The translations under genes were made by a program, and so were the position numbers. The notes under the pieces are model-generated. The model was not told where the DNA came from. It saw nothing but the letters and a program-made list of their open reading frames with translations, and did no database searches. Below are positions 7,268 to 14,810 of a stretch of 19,054 nucleotides of DNA, one piece after another. This DNA comes from Io17-Chloro-G2 sp034420695 (GTDB taxonomy: Bacteria; Chloroflexota; Dehalococcoidia; Lucifugimonadales; UBA3495). The stretch is from assembly GCA_034420695.1 (NCBI GenBank), contig DAOULB010000013.1:1-19054 (forward strand). Direction: 5' to 3'. Numbering within the stretch: position 1 is the first letter of the stretch; each line of letters begins with the position of its first letter.

Positions 7268-7301
7268 GTGTAGGAGAGTGGCAGGCGGGAAGGCCCTTTC
7301 T

Positions 7302-7345
7302 TTCCAGAGTCCTGCCGGAGTCGTTCCAGAGTCCCGCCGGAGACC
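7302..7345 (+). repeat. Two 22-bp tandem repeats in the leader of NTase-HEPN copy 1
   Basis: Units TTCCAGAGTCCTGCCGGAGTCG (7302-7323) and TTCCAGAGTCCCGCCGGAGACC (7324-7345) match at 18-19 of 22 positions and sit between the candidate promoter and the start codon. A partial third unit (TGCCGGGG) follows. Confidence 0.7.
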
Positions 7346-7373
7346 TGCCGGGGTTCTGGAAGCCGGAAAAAGC

Positions 7374-8210
7374 ATGGACGTGAGACAAGCTGACCCCAGG
7401 GCGGTTACCGCGGCTGAAACCCTTCGCCGGGCAATCGACGCCGATTGCGTAATCCTGTTCGGCTCCCGGGCCAGAGCCGATTGGAACGAGAGGTCCGACG
7501 TTGACCTGATGGTAATCAATGGGGATTTGCCCGACTACGAGGCCAGAAGCCGGATCGAGTCCAAGGCGCGAGACATCGTGGAGGACGTCTTCCAGAAAAG
7601 GATTGACGTGGATGTGGTGTTTCTCGACAGCGAGGAGTATGAGCGAAAGAGCCGCCACACCATAAACAACGTGGCCGCTTACGCCCGCCGGGAGGGAATC
7701 TTCGTGTCCAGAGACCCGGAAGGCATCGATTACAACGAGGACGAAGGCATCGACGGTAGCGAGGAGCACAGCGAGAGAGAGCTACGCATTGCCGACACCA
7801 ACGGGCACTATCGGACCATGCACACCCTTCTGGACGTAGGGCAGGAAGATAAAATCACTGCCTACCACGGCCAGCAGGCATTGGAACACGCCATGAAGGG
7901 GCTTCTATCGGCAATGGGCCTGGAATACGCCCATACGCACAACACCCAGGAACTGGCACAGGACATCCGAAGGAACGATCCCCAGGGGAGTTGGAGCTTT
8001 CAGAGTAACTTGGAACGCTTGTACAAGTTCGCCGGTGGAACGCATTACGGGCCGCTCTTGGACCCAGTTCCTGACTATAGTGCAATGGCCAATGGGCTGA
8101 CTCACGACCTGGAAATAATATACCAAAGGATTGCTGTTCTCACCGGGGCCAACCCCTGGGAGGTTCCACCGGAGGGAACCAGTCAACTGGTAAGCCCGCG
8201 TTGGCGGTAG
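7374..8210 (+). CDS. Fused nucleotidyltransferase-HEPN protein, copy 1
   Basis: 278 aa. The ATG at 7374 is chosen because a GGAA Shine-Dalgarno lies 8 nt upstream, copy 2 starts at the same place, and the upstream in-frame sequence is the non-coding leader repeat. The N-terminal MNT nucleotidyltransferase domain has G30-S31 and the catalytic D42/D44 (GSRARADWNERSDVD) with the third acidic strand RIDVDVVF (D78/D80). An acidic variable linker spans about 113-135. The C-terminal HEPN domain runs from about 136 to 255 (AYHGQQALEHAMKGLL, HTHNTQEL, ending in the Y-P-L-L-D-P-V-P-D segment). MNT and HEPN are usually separate partners of a toxin-antitoxin pair, with the MNT AMPylating the HEPN RNase; here they are one polypeptide. 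The canonical R-x4-6-H is not clear; R138-x6-H145 is a candidate present in both copies. Confidence 0.85.
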   Translation: MDVRQADPRAVTAAETLRRAIDADCVILFGSRARADWNERSDVDLMVINGDLPDYEARSRIESKARDIVEDVFQKRIDVDVVFLDSEEYERKSRHTINNVAAYARREGIFVSRDPEGIDYNEDEGIDGSEEHSERELRIADTNGHYRTMHTLLDVGQEDKITAYHGQQALEHAMKGLLSAMGLEYAHTHNTQELAQDIRRNDPQGSWSFQSNLERLYKFAGGTHYGPLLDPVPDYSAMANGLTHDLEIIYQRIAVLTGANPWEVPPEGTSQLVSPRWR

Positions 8211-8285
8211 AGGGGCGTCCACCCTGGGAATACCTGCCATCACCCCTATTCCTCTCTTCCACTCTCCGCGACCATCTGACGTATA

Positions 8286-8440
8286 CCCCTTAATTACAGG
8301 GCCTTTTCATTGTAGTGGATGATAGCCGAGCCAGCAGGCAACCACGAGGGTTGCCCCTACTACGATCATCGAGGTGCGTCCCACAGTGGCAGTCCCAGCG
8401 GCTGTCCTACGGGGACAATGAAAAGGCACTCCCCTTAATT
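8286..8440. mobile_element. MITE-like element between the duplicated genes
   Basis: A 10-bp direct repeat CCCCTTAATT (8286-8295 and 8431-8440) flanks a 135-bp insert. The insert carries a perfect 13-bp terminal inverted repeat, GCCTTTTCATTGT (8301-8313) against ACAATGAAAAGGC (8415-8427). With a small bulge the inverted repeat extends to about 30 bp, as GATAGCCG on the left matches the complement of the CGGCTGTC on the right. A central hairpin GGCAACC-acgag-GGTTGCC (8337-8355) lies inside. It encodes no protein. Structure and likely target-site duplication suggest a non-autonomous transposable element inserted in the leader of copy 2. The equivalent site upstream of copy 1 (7222) lacks it. Confidence 0.65.
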
Positions 8441-8450
8441 GCCGGCAGCC

Positions 8451-8477
8451 TTGACAATGGGTGGTGGGTGGTAGAGT
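8451..8477 (+). promoter_or_regulatory. Candidate promoter of NTase-HEPN copy 2
   Basis: TTGACA (8451-8456) and TAGAGT (8472-8477), identical to the pair before copy 1. The MITE-like element ends about 10 bp upstream, so it could influence expression of copy 2 but not copy 1. Confidence 0.4.
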
Positions 8478-8511
8478 GTGTAGGAGAGTGGCAGGCGGGA
8501 AGGCCCTTTCT

Positions 8512-8555
8512 TTCCAGAGTCCAGCTGGAGTCGTTCCAGAGTCCTGCGGGAGTCT
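8512..8555 (+). repeat. Two 22-bp tandem repeats in the leader of NTase-HEPN copy 2
   Basis: TTCCAGAGTCCAGCTGGAGTCG (8512-8533) and TTCCAGAGTCCTGCGGGAGTCT (8534-8555), the counterparts of the leader repeats before copy 1. The partial third unit found in copy 1 is missing, which accounts for the 11-bp length difference. Confidence 0.65.
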
Positions 8556-8572
8556 TGGAAGCCGGAAAAAAC

Positions 8573-9409
8573 ATGGACGTGAGACAAGCTGACCCCAGGG
8601 CGGTTACCGCGGCTGAAACCCTTCGCCGGGCAATCGACGCCGATTGCGTAATCCTGTTCGGCTCCCGGGCCAGGGCCGATTGGAACGAGCGGTCCGACGT
8701 TGACCTGATGGTAGTCAATGGGGATTTGCCCGACTACGGGGCCAGGAGCCTGATCGAATCAACGGCGCGGGACATCGTGGAGGACGTCTTCCAGAAAAGG
8801 ATTGACGTGGATGTGGTGTTTTTCGACCGCGAGGAGTATGAGCGAAAGAGCCGCCACACCATAAACAACGTGGCCGCTTACGCCCGCCGGGAGGGAATCT
8901 TCGTGTCCAGAGACCCGGAAGGCATCGATTCCAATGATGGTGAAGACAGTGACGCTGCAGTCGAGCACGGCGAGCGGGAACTCCGAATCGCCGATGCCAA
9001 CGAGCATTACTCCAATATGCATGACCTGTTGGACTTGGGAAGAGAGGGGAAGGTCACGGCCTACCTGGCCCAGCAGTCGCTGGAACACGCTATGAAGGGG
9101 CTTCTATCGGCGATGGGGTTGGAATACGCCCATAGCCACAGCACCCAAGCACTGGCACAGGACATCCGCAGGAACGATCCCCAGGGGAGATGGAGCTTTC
9201 AGAGTAACTTGGAACGCTTGGACAAGTTCGCCGGTGGAACGCGTTACGGGCCGCTCTTGGACCCGGTTCCTGACTATACCGCGATGGCCAACGGGGTGAC
9301 TCACGACCTTGAAGTAATATACGAAAGAATCGCCGCCCTGACCGGGACCAACCCGTGGGAGGTTCCACCGCAGGGAACCAGCCAAGTGGTAAGCCTGCGT
9401 TGGCGGTAG
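8573..9409 (+). CDS. Fused nucleotidyltransferase-HEPN protein, copy 2
   Basis: 278 aa, the same length as copy 1 and about 85% identical by eye. The difference is uneven: about 6 changes in residues 1-116 (MNT domain), about 21 in residues 117-172 (acidic linker and first HEPN helix), then about 15 in the remaining 106. Catalytic GS, D42, D44 and the DVD strand are intact, so the transferase is probably active. HEPN residues AYLAQQSLEHAMKGLL and the R-x6-H near 138-145 are kept. The start is set by the GGAAAAAAC spacing and alignment to copy 1; an upstream in-frame extension to 8315 would read through the MITE-like element and leader and is rejected. Likely role as for copy 1: a self-contained or cross-acting toxin-antitoxin or defence module. 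Confidence 0.85.
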   Translation: MDVRQADPRAVTAAETLRRAIDADCVILFGSRARADWNERSDVDLMVVNGDLPDYGARSLIESTARDIVEDVFQKRIDVDVVFFDREEYERKSRHTINNVAAYARREGIFVSRDPEGIDSNDGEDSDAAVEHGERELRIADANEHYSNMHDLLDLGREGKVTAYLAQQSLEHAMKGLLSAMGLEYAHSHSTQALAQDIRRNDPQGRWSFQSNLERLDKFAGGTRYGPLLDPVPDYTAMANGVTHDLEVIYERIAALTGTNPWEVPPQGTSQVVSLRWR

Positions 9410-9467
9410 AGGGGCGTCCACACAGACGGGGGACTTGGGACGCCACTCCGGCGGCAGGGCTATCCAG

Positions 9468-9486
9468 TATAATCAGCTACTATAAT
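9468..9486 (+). promoter_or_regulatory. Twin -10 boxes before the oxidoreductase operon
   Basis: Two perfect TATAAT hexamers (9468-9473 and 9481-9486), 13 bp apart, lie 50-70 bp before the first gene of the five-gene plus-strand cluster. No good -35 is visible for either (ACTCCG at 17-bp spacing for the first), so activator dependence is possible. Confidence 0.45.
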
Positions 9487-9538
9487 CACCGGTGGGCCTA
9501 CGGTATTTGGTTCAACTCTATGCAAGGACGGTCGATAG

Positions 9539-10489
9539 ATGGCTGAAGCGGCAACGGTCCCCTTCGGAATTGCAGTTCCCCAGATTTTCCTGGACTCGCC
9601 GATAGACATGGACCTCATCCGCCGGTTTGCTACCAAGGCCGACGAGCTGGACTATCACAGCCTGTGGGTCCAAGAGAGGATTATTGGCGCGGACCAGGCG
9701 CTGGAACCCCTGGGCTTGATGAACTACTTGGCGGCCCTTACCAGCAGGGTGAGGCTGGGCAGCGCCATGATAATCGCCACCACCCGCAACCCGATACACT
9801 TGGCAAAGTCTTTCAGTTCCTTGGACCAAGTGAGCCGGGGCCGGCTGATTGTCGGTGTGAGCCTGGGCGGGAGGCCGGAACAGTACAAGCTGCTGGACGG
9901 GCCTTCGGAGATACGCCCGGGCAGCCGGGCCAGGCACTTCCGGGAGAGCTTGGCGTTGATGAAGGCGCTGTGGACCCAGCAGGAAGTCCACTTCGATGGG
10001 CAGTTCTGGCAGCTAAACGGCGAGACGGTGGAGCCCAAGCCGCTGCAGAAGCCCCACCCTCCCATCTGGTTCGGCGGACGGCACCCCCAAGGACTGCGCC
10101 GGGCGGCCCGTTTGGGTGAGGGGTGGCTGGCGGCCGGGTCCACCACCACGCAACAGTTCAAAGAACACTTGGCGATTATTCACGAGGAACTCGACGCACG
10201 AGGCAGGGACCCGGAGTCTTTCTTCGTTGCCAAGCGGGTGTACGTGGCCTTGGACGAGGACTCGGCCAGGGCTGAAAGGCGCTTGAAGGAGTTCTTTGGG
10301 GGGCACTACAACAACGCCGACATGGCGGCCAACGTCTCGGTGTGGGGAAACGCCGAGGAGTGCGCTGAAGGCTTGGCCAAGGTGCTTCAAGCCGGAGCCC
10401 AGATGTTGATGATGAATCCCGTGTTCGATTACATGGAACACTTGGAGGCCTTGCCGGAAGTGGTGGCTATGGCCTCGAAGAACGCCTGA
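9539..10489 (+). CDS. LLM class flavin/F420-dependent oxidoreductase
   Basis: 316 aa, first gene of the cluster. The luciferase-like TIM barrel is shown by the FGIAVPQ strand at the N-terminus, ELDYHSLWVQERI near residue 37, ALTSRVRLGSAMIIATTRNPIHLAKSFSSLDQVSRGRL near residues 62-100 and the hallmark KPHPPIWFGG near residue 173, followed by AARLGEGWL. AAGGACGG lies about 8 nt before the ATG. Such enzymes use FMNH2 plus O2 as monooxygenases, or F420 as hydride carrier; the cofactor cannot be fixed from sequence. A second LLM gene of a different subgroup ends the same cluster. Probable role: oxidation or reduction of an organic substrate in the pathway encoded here. Confidence 0.88.
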   Translation: MAEAATVPFGIAVPQIFLDSPIDMDLIRRFATKADELDYHSLWVQERIIGADQALEPLGLMNYLAALTSRVRLGSAMIIATTRNPIHLAKSFSSLDQVSRGRLIVGVSLGGRPEQYKLLDGPSEIRPGSRARHFRESLALMKALWTQQEVHFDGQFWQLNGETVEPKPLQKPHPPIWFGGRHPQGLRRAARLGEGWLAAGSTTTQQFKEHLAIIHEELDARGRDPESFFVAKRVYVALDEDSARAERRLKEFFGGHYNNADMAANVSVWGNAEECAEGLAKVLQAGAQMLMMNPVFDYMEHLEALPEVVAMASKNA

Positions 10490-10515
10490 TCCCTGTTGCA
10501 TCGTAAGGAGGGCCG

Positions 10516-11865
10516 ATGATTTACAACGCCGAAAAGCGGGACATATCGATTGCCGTGGCGGGGGATGCCATGATCACCCGCCGAATGAGGGCGTTCAACG
10601 AGGAGAGCTTCATCAAACTGACCAACATACTGCGGCAGGCCGACGTTTCGGTGGCCAACTTGGAGATGCTGTTCCACGACTACGAGAGCAGCTGGCAGTG
10701 GAGCGGGGCGACCTATACCAGGTCGGACCCCCGGAACTTGGACGAGCTGAAGTGGATGGGCATTGACGCCGTAACCACGGCCAACAACCACTCCTTCGAC
10801 TTTTCCGAGGGGGGTTTCCTGACCACCTTGGACCACTGCCGGGAGATAGACCTTCCCAGCGCCGGGGGCGGACGTGACATAGACGAAGCGCGGTCGCCGG
10901 CCTACGTGGACTCCGCCCGGGGGCGGGTGGCGGTTATGTCAGCCACGAGCACCTTCAGCGAACAGTCCCGGGCCGGCCCGGGGCGCCCGGACTTTCCCGG
11001 ACGGCCGGGGGTAAACGCCCTTCGCCATGACGTGGTGCATCACGTGGAGCGGGATGTTTTCGACGCGCTGCAGAAAGCCAACCGGGAGTTGGGCTATCAC
11101 GACGTGATGGAGGCAACCCGGCAGTTCGGTTTCCGGGGCAATGAGGACCCGGTGGACCACGCCACCGAGTTGGAGTTCTTGGAGAACAAGTTCTTGCTGG
11201 GGGAGGAGTTTGCCCGGAACACATCGGCCGACCAGACCGACATGGCGGGGATTGGGAACTGGATACGGGGCGCCCAGAAGCAGGCCGACTGGACCATCTA
11301 CGGAGTCCACTGCCACGAGAGCGGGGAGACGGGGGAGTTCCACGGCAGCACCAGGGCTTCGCCGCCGCAGTTCTTGGAGGAGTTCGCAAGGTGGACCATC
11401 GACCAAGGTTGCGCCCTGTTCGCCGGGCACGGTCCGCACTTCCTGAGGGGGATCGAGATATACAAGAACCGGCCCATCTTCTACAGCTTGGGCAACTTCA
11501 TCTTCCAGAACGAAAGCGTACTGCGCCTGCCCGACGAGGCCTACCGGCGCTTCGGGTTGGGTCATGACCAGACCCCCGGCGATTACTTGGATACGAGGTC
11601 CGGCGGCGGCACACGGGCTTTTGCGGGAGACCCGATTTTCTGGCAGAGCGTGATTGCAGTGTGCAACTACGCTGGCGGGGACCTGAAAGAGGTGCTGTTG
11701 TACCCCATCGAGATGGGACATGGACTGCCCATACCGCAGCGGGGACGGCCGGTGCTGTCGCAAGGGCCGATGGCCCAGCAGATTCTCACTTGGCTTCAGA
11801 AGGTCTCACGGCCCTACGGGACGGAAATCACGATTGAAGGGGACATGGGGGTGATACGGGTCTAA
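10516..11865 (+). CDS. CapA family (PGA_cap) metallophosphatase-fold protein
   Basis: 449 aa with a strong AAGGAGG 6 nt before the ATG. CapA/PGA_cap motifs are all visible: AGDAMITRR (residues 15-23), VANLEM (46-51), VTTANNHSFDF (86-96), YGVHCHESG (about 261-269), FAGHGPHFLRGIEIY (about 302-316) and PIFYSLGNFIFQ. These contain the D/N/H metal ligands of the calcineurin-like fold. Named after poly-gamma-glutamate synthesis CapA, but no capB or capC is nearby and there is no signal peptide or N-terminal membrane helix, so a polymer-anchoring role is unlikely. In this setting it more plausibly acts as a cytoplasmic hydrolase in the catabolic operon (inference). It starts 26 nt after the LLM gene. 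Confidence 0.88.
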   Translation: MIYNAEKRDISIAVAGDAMITRRMRAFNEESFIKLTNILRQADVSVANLEMLFHDYESSWQWSGATYTRSDPRNLDELKWMGIDAVTTANNHSFDFSEGGFLTTLDHCREIDLPSAGGGRDIDEARSPAYVDSARGRVAVMSATSTFSEQSRAGPGRPDFPGRPGVNALRHDVVHHVERDVFDALQKANRELGYHDVMEATRQFGFRGNEDPVDHATELEFLENKFLLGEEFARNTSADQTDMAGIGNWIRGAQKQADWTIYGVHCHESGETGEFHGSTRASPPQFLEEFARWTIDQGCALFAGHGPHFLRGIEIYKNRPIFYSLGNFIFQNESVLRLPDEAYRRFGLGHDQTPGDYLDTRSGGGTRAFAGDPIFWQSVIAVCNYAGGDLKEVLLYPIEMGHGLPIPQRGRPVLSQGPMAQQILTWLQKVSRPYGTEITIEGDMGVIRV

Positions 11866-11923
11866 CCCAGGATGGGCGGCCCTGTCCAGGAAAGTCCGAT
11901 TCTAGCAGCACCAGGAGTTGGAA

Positions 11924-12805
11924 ATGGCTACGGTAGGCAGCGGAAGGTACACCTACGAGGTAAACGAGGGCTGGGCGAAGCTGCCTCCCGGGGAGTCCTT
12001 CGGGATGGTCAGCGCAGTGGCCACGGATTCCCAGGACCGGCTGTTTGCGCTGCAGCGGAAAGACCCGCCGGTGGTGATATTCGACCGGCAGGGAAATTTC
12101 GAGGGCTCCTGGGGCAACGGTTCGTTTCTGTTCCCCCACGGCATCTACATCGAAGACGACGTGGTTTACTTGACTGACCGGGACAGCTCGGTTTGCTTGG
12201 TGTACACCTTGGACGGCAAGCCGGTGCAGATGCTGGGGCGGCACGGGGTGCATTCCGATACGGGGTGTGAAAGGCCGGCGGAGTTGGTTCCCAGGGCGGC
12301 GGGGCCGTTCAACTATCCCAGCGAGCTGGTCCCGGCTCCCAACGGCGACCTGTACGTGTCGGACGGCTACCGGAACGCCAGGGTGCACCGTTTCTCCATA
12401 GAAGGCCAACTCAAGAAGTCTTGGGGCGAGCCGGGAAAGGCGGAGCCCAATGAGTTTCACTTGCCGCACAGCCTGATCACCGGCAAGGACGGCAAGGTGT
12501 ACGTTTGCGACCGGGAAAACCACCGGATACAGGTGTTTTCCGAGGACGGGGAGTTCCTCACCATCTGGGACGATATCAAACGGCCGATGGACATATCCAT
12601 TGATGGGGACGGCATGTTCCACGTAAGCGAGGGCATAGTTGACGACGCGTCGGCCCGTTTCAGCATACTGGACGACCGGGGCGGCGTGCTGGCCCGGTTC
12701 GATATCCGGGGGTCGGGCCACGGAAGCTGGGTGGATGCCCACGGCGACATCTACGTGGTGCTGCCCGCCCCGGAGGGCGTGGCCAAACTGGTGAAGCAGA
12801 ACTGA
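11924..12805 (+). CDS. NHL-type six-bladed beta-propeller protein
   Basis: 293 aa from the ATG at 11924, preceded by AGGAG at optimal spacing; a TTG six bases earlier directly abuts the Shine-Dalgarno and is rejected. Blades recur as VATDSQDRLFALQRKDPPVVIFD, NGDLYVSDGYRNARVHRFS and GKVYVCDRENHRIQVFSEDG, ending with DAHGDIYVVLPAPEGVAKL. The arrangement resembles peptidyl-alpha-hydroxyglycine alpha-amidating lyase-like propellers, with GRHG and PFNYPSELVPAPNG loops, but no signal peptide is present. Sandwiched between CapA-like and SDR genes with short spacers (58 and 24 nt), it is probably part of the same pathway, as an enzyme or a sensor. Related in fold, but not closely in sequence, to the protein at 460-1518. 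Confidence 0.85.
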   Translation: MATVGSGRYTYEVNEGWAKLPPGESFGMVSAVATDSQDRLFALQRKDPPVVIFDRQGNFEGSWGNGSFLFPHGIYIEDDVVYLTDRDSSVCLVYTLDGKPVQMLGRHGVHSDTGCERPAELVPRAAGPFNYPSELVPAPNGDLYVSDGYRNARVHRFSIEGQLKKSWGEPGKAEPNEFHLPHSLITGKDGKVYVCDRENHRIQVFSEDGEFLTIWDDIKRPMDISIDGDGMFHVSEGIVDDASARFSILDDRGGVLARFDIRGSGHGSWVDAHGDIYVVLPAPEGVAKLVKQN

Positions 12806-12829
12806 CCGCGGCAAGGCAGGGAGGGCGCA

Positions 12830-13657
12830 ATGCAGGAGAGACCGCTGCAGGGCAAGGTGGCCTTGGTGACCGGCGCAGGGAGTCCCATCGGCTTGGGCCG
12901 GAACATGGCGGAGGCGCTGCTTGGGGCAGGAGCCAGGGTGGCGCTGATGGACGTCAACCGGGACTGGCTGGATGAATCGGCCAACGACCTGCGGGAGATG
13001 GGCGGAGACGACAACGTGATGTCCATCTCCGCCGATGTTTCGGAGGCGGGAGCGGCCGAAGAGGCGGTGCAAGGGGCGATTAGCGGCTTGGGCGGACTGC
13101 ACATACTGATCAATAACGCCGGCACCAACGCCCACAAGTGGGGCGCGGCCGGCCCCAACTTCTGGGACATACCCCCGGAGATATGGGCCAAGGTTATGTC
13201 AATCAACCTGAACGGGTCCTTCCTGATGGCCAGGGCCGTCGTGGGGCACCTGCGGGAGCAGGGCTGGGGCCGGATAATCGGCGTGACCACCAGCATGGAT
13301 ACGATGATCCGGGGCGGGGGTACGCCTTACGGCCCGTCCAAAGCCGGCCACGAGGCCTTGATTGCGGCCATGGCCAGCGAGCTGGAGGGGAGCGGAGTAA
13401 CCGCCAACGTACTGGTGCCCGGCGGCAGGACGAACACGAACCTGCTGCCGGAAGACCCCAACGACGACCGGTCGGGCATCATCCAGCCGCAGGTCATGCG
13501 GGAGCCGGTGGTGTGGCTGTGTTCCGCCGAAGCAGACGGCATCAGCGGGCGGCGGTTCATCGCCCAGAACTGGGACGAGGCCCTGCCCATGGAGGAGCGG
13601 TTGGAGAAGGCAAGCGCCCCGGCGGCTTGGCCCCAGTTGGGCCGGCGCCAGTCCTGA
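12830..13657 (+). CDS. SDR family NAD(P)-dependent oxidoreductase
   Basis: 275 aa, a classical short-chain dehydrogenase. The cofactor motif TGAGSPIGLG (residues 14-23), D41 after the second strand (favouring NAD over NADP), NNAG at 95-98, catalytic S155, Y167 and K171 (YxxxK) and the PGG turn near 197-199 are all in place. GGGAGGG lies about 8 nt before the ATG. After residue 245 the tail (NWDEALPMEERLEKASAPAAWPQ) is longer than usual and may shape the substrate pocket. The likely reaction is oxidation of an alcohol to a ketone or the reverse in the pathway shared with the neighbouring LLM oxidoreductases. The substrate is unknown. Confidence 0.92.
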   Translation: MQERPLQGKVALVTGAGSPIGLGRNMAEALLGAGARVALMDVNRDWLDESANDLREMGGDDNVMSISADVSEAGAAEEAVQGAISGLGGLHILINNAGTNAHKWGAAGPNFWDIPPEIWAKVMSINLNGSFLMARAVVGHLREQGWGRIIGVTTSMDTMIRGGGTPYGPSKAGHEALIAAMASELEGSGVTANVLVPGGRTNTNLLPEDPNDDRSGIIQPQVMREPVVWLCSAEADGISGRRFIAQNWDEALPMEERLEKASAPAAWPQLGRRQS

Positions 13658-13723
13658 TTTGGAAGCTCCGGGTCCGGGTCGAGACAGACCGGGCCTAAAT
13701 GGAGCAGAAGGAGCCGGAGGATA

Positions 13724-14794
13724 ATGGCCAAGCTGGAATTTGGGCTTTGGGACGCCTTTGGAGCGGAGGTGGTCTCCCGTTTCCCGGTGGCCGCCGACGC
13801 CTATGCGGAGCACATAAGCGAGGCCAAGCTGGCAGAGGAGCTTGGCTACGGATACTATTTCATCATCGAGCACCAGAACTCGGCGGTGGGCCAGATTTCG
13901 GCCCCCAATGTCTTCTTGGCGGCATTGGCCCAGCACACCCAGCAACTCAGGATAGGGGCCATGATCTACCAGCTTCCATTGCACAACCCGGTGCGCTTGG
14001 CCCAGGAATCTGCAATGCTGGACCACCTGTCCCAGGGACGGCTGGAATTCGGGGCCGGGCTGGGCACCCACGAGCACGAGTTCATGCGGTGGAACTTGGA
14101 CTTTGCAGTGCGGCGGGAGATGGGCGACGAGGCAATGGAGATTATCCTGAAGGCATGGTCCGGGGACAGCCTGACCTACCGGGGAAAGTACTGGACGTAT
14201 GACGAGGCGCTGCCCACGCCGCGACCCTTCCAGCAGCCCCATCCCCCCATCTGGTACGCCTCGCACAGCATTACTTCATTGGAGTATGCCGCCAGGCAGA
14301 ACTTCAACGTTTCCCAGAACCTGGACACGGACGAAGTAATTGCAGAAAAGTTCGAACACTTCCGGTCAACTTGGCGGCAGTGCAACCATCCCGGCCCGAT
14401 GCCCCGCACCTTCCTGATGAGAGCAATCCACGTGGCGGAGACCGATGAGATAGCCCGCCAGGAAGCGGAAGGGCCGCTGCTGGAGGCCGACGGACTGGGA
14501 AGCCGGGGCATTGCCGAGACACGCATCGGTTTCCGCGGCAACCCCGACGTGGAAACCCGCAACGCCAGGGCCCGGGGCACCCGGGAGCAGAGGGCCACCT
14601 ACGACTGGTGGGTGGACACCGGAGTGGCAATCATAGGCAGCCCAGACACCGTCATACGCAAGCTGAAAGAACACCAGGAGTGGATGGGCTACGACGTGTT
14701 CGCGGCCAACCACCGTTTTGGCACCATGCCCTCGGATGTTGCCCTAAAGTCCCTGAAGCTGTTCGGGGAAGAGGTGATTCCGGCCTTCCGCTGA
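13724..14794 (+). CDS. LLM class flavin-dependent oxidoreductase (bacterial luciferase-like)
   Basis: 356 aa, last gene of the cluster, starting 66 nt after the SDR with GGAG motifs just upstream. It belongs to a different LLM subgroup from the gene at 9539: EFGLWDAF N-terminus, ELGYGYYFIIEHQNS near residues 39-53 (the luciferase EH pair), RLAQESAMLDHLSQGRLEFGAGLGTHEHEF near 88-117 and PHPPIWYASHS near 172-182. The EH pair and LDxLSxGR favour an FMN-dependent monooxygenase. A GSPDTVIRKLKEH segment near residue 305 is the usual closing helix. Likely role: oxygenation of a carbonyl or aromatic substrate. A short hairpin overlaps its stop codon (14787-14810), but no T-tract follows. Confidence 0.9.
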   Translation: MAKLEFGLWDAFGAEVVSRFPVAADAYAEHISEAKLAEELGYGYYFIIEHQNSAVGQISAPNVFLAALAQHTQQLRIGAMIYQLPLHNPVRLAQESAMLDHLSQGRLEFGAGLGTHEHEFMRWNLDFAVRREMGDEAMEIILKAWSGDSLTYRGKYWTYDEALPTPRPFQQPHPPIWYASHSITSLEYAARQNFNVSQNLDTDEVIAEKFEHFRSTWRQCNHPGPMPRTFLMRAIHVAETDEIARQEAEGPLLEADGLGSRGIAETRIGFRGNPDVETRNARARGTREQRATYDWWVDTGVAIIGSPDTVIRKLKEHQEWMGYDVFAANHRFGTMPSDVALKSLKLFGEEVIPAFR

Positions 14795-14810
14795 CACTTG
14801 GGGAAGCGGA

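Larger units (their letters stand above)
7222..8222 (+). repeat. Tandem duplication, copy 1 (NTase-HEPN unit with its promoter region)
   Basis: This block, from CCCCTAATTGCCGGCAGCC to GGGGCGTCCAC just after the stop codon, recurs at 8432-9421. The copies share the leader, promoter-like TTGACA, coding sequence and a dozen bases of the 3' flank. They differ by an 11-bp length change in the leader and by a strongly diverged coding segment near the middle. Confidence 0.9.
8432..9421 (+). repeat. Tandem duplication, copy 2 (NTase-HEPN unit with its promoter region)
   Basis: Second copy of the block at 7222-8222, at an offset of about 1.2 kb. It ends at the same GGGGCGTCCAC, after which the sequences differ. 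Its left edge coincides with the right direct repeat of the MITE-like element. Confidence 0.9.

Noticed and set aside
11828..13135. 435-aa minus-strand frame
   Set aside because: Lies opposite the NHL and SDR genes, which have full motifs and ribosome binding sites; this frame has neither.
13199..14266. 355-aa minus-strand frame
   Set aside because: Antisense to the SDR and second LLM genes; no recognisable domain.
14787..14810. Terminator between the second LLM gene and the decarboxylase
   Set aside because: TCCGCT/AGCGGA stem of 6 bp with a 12-nt loop overlapping the stop codon and no T-tract.
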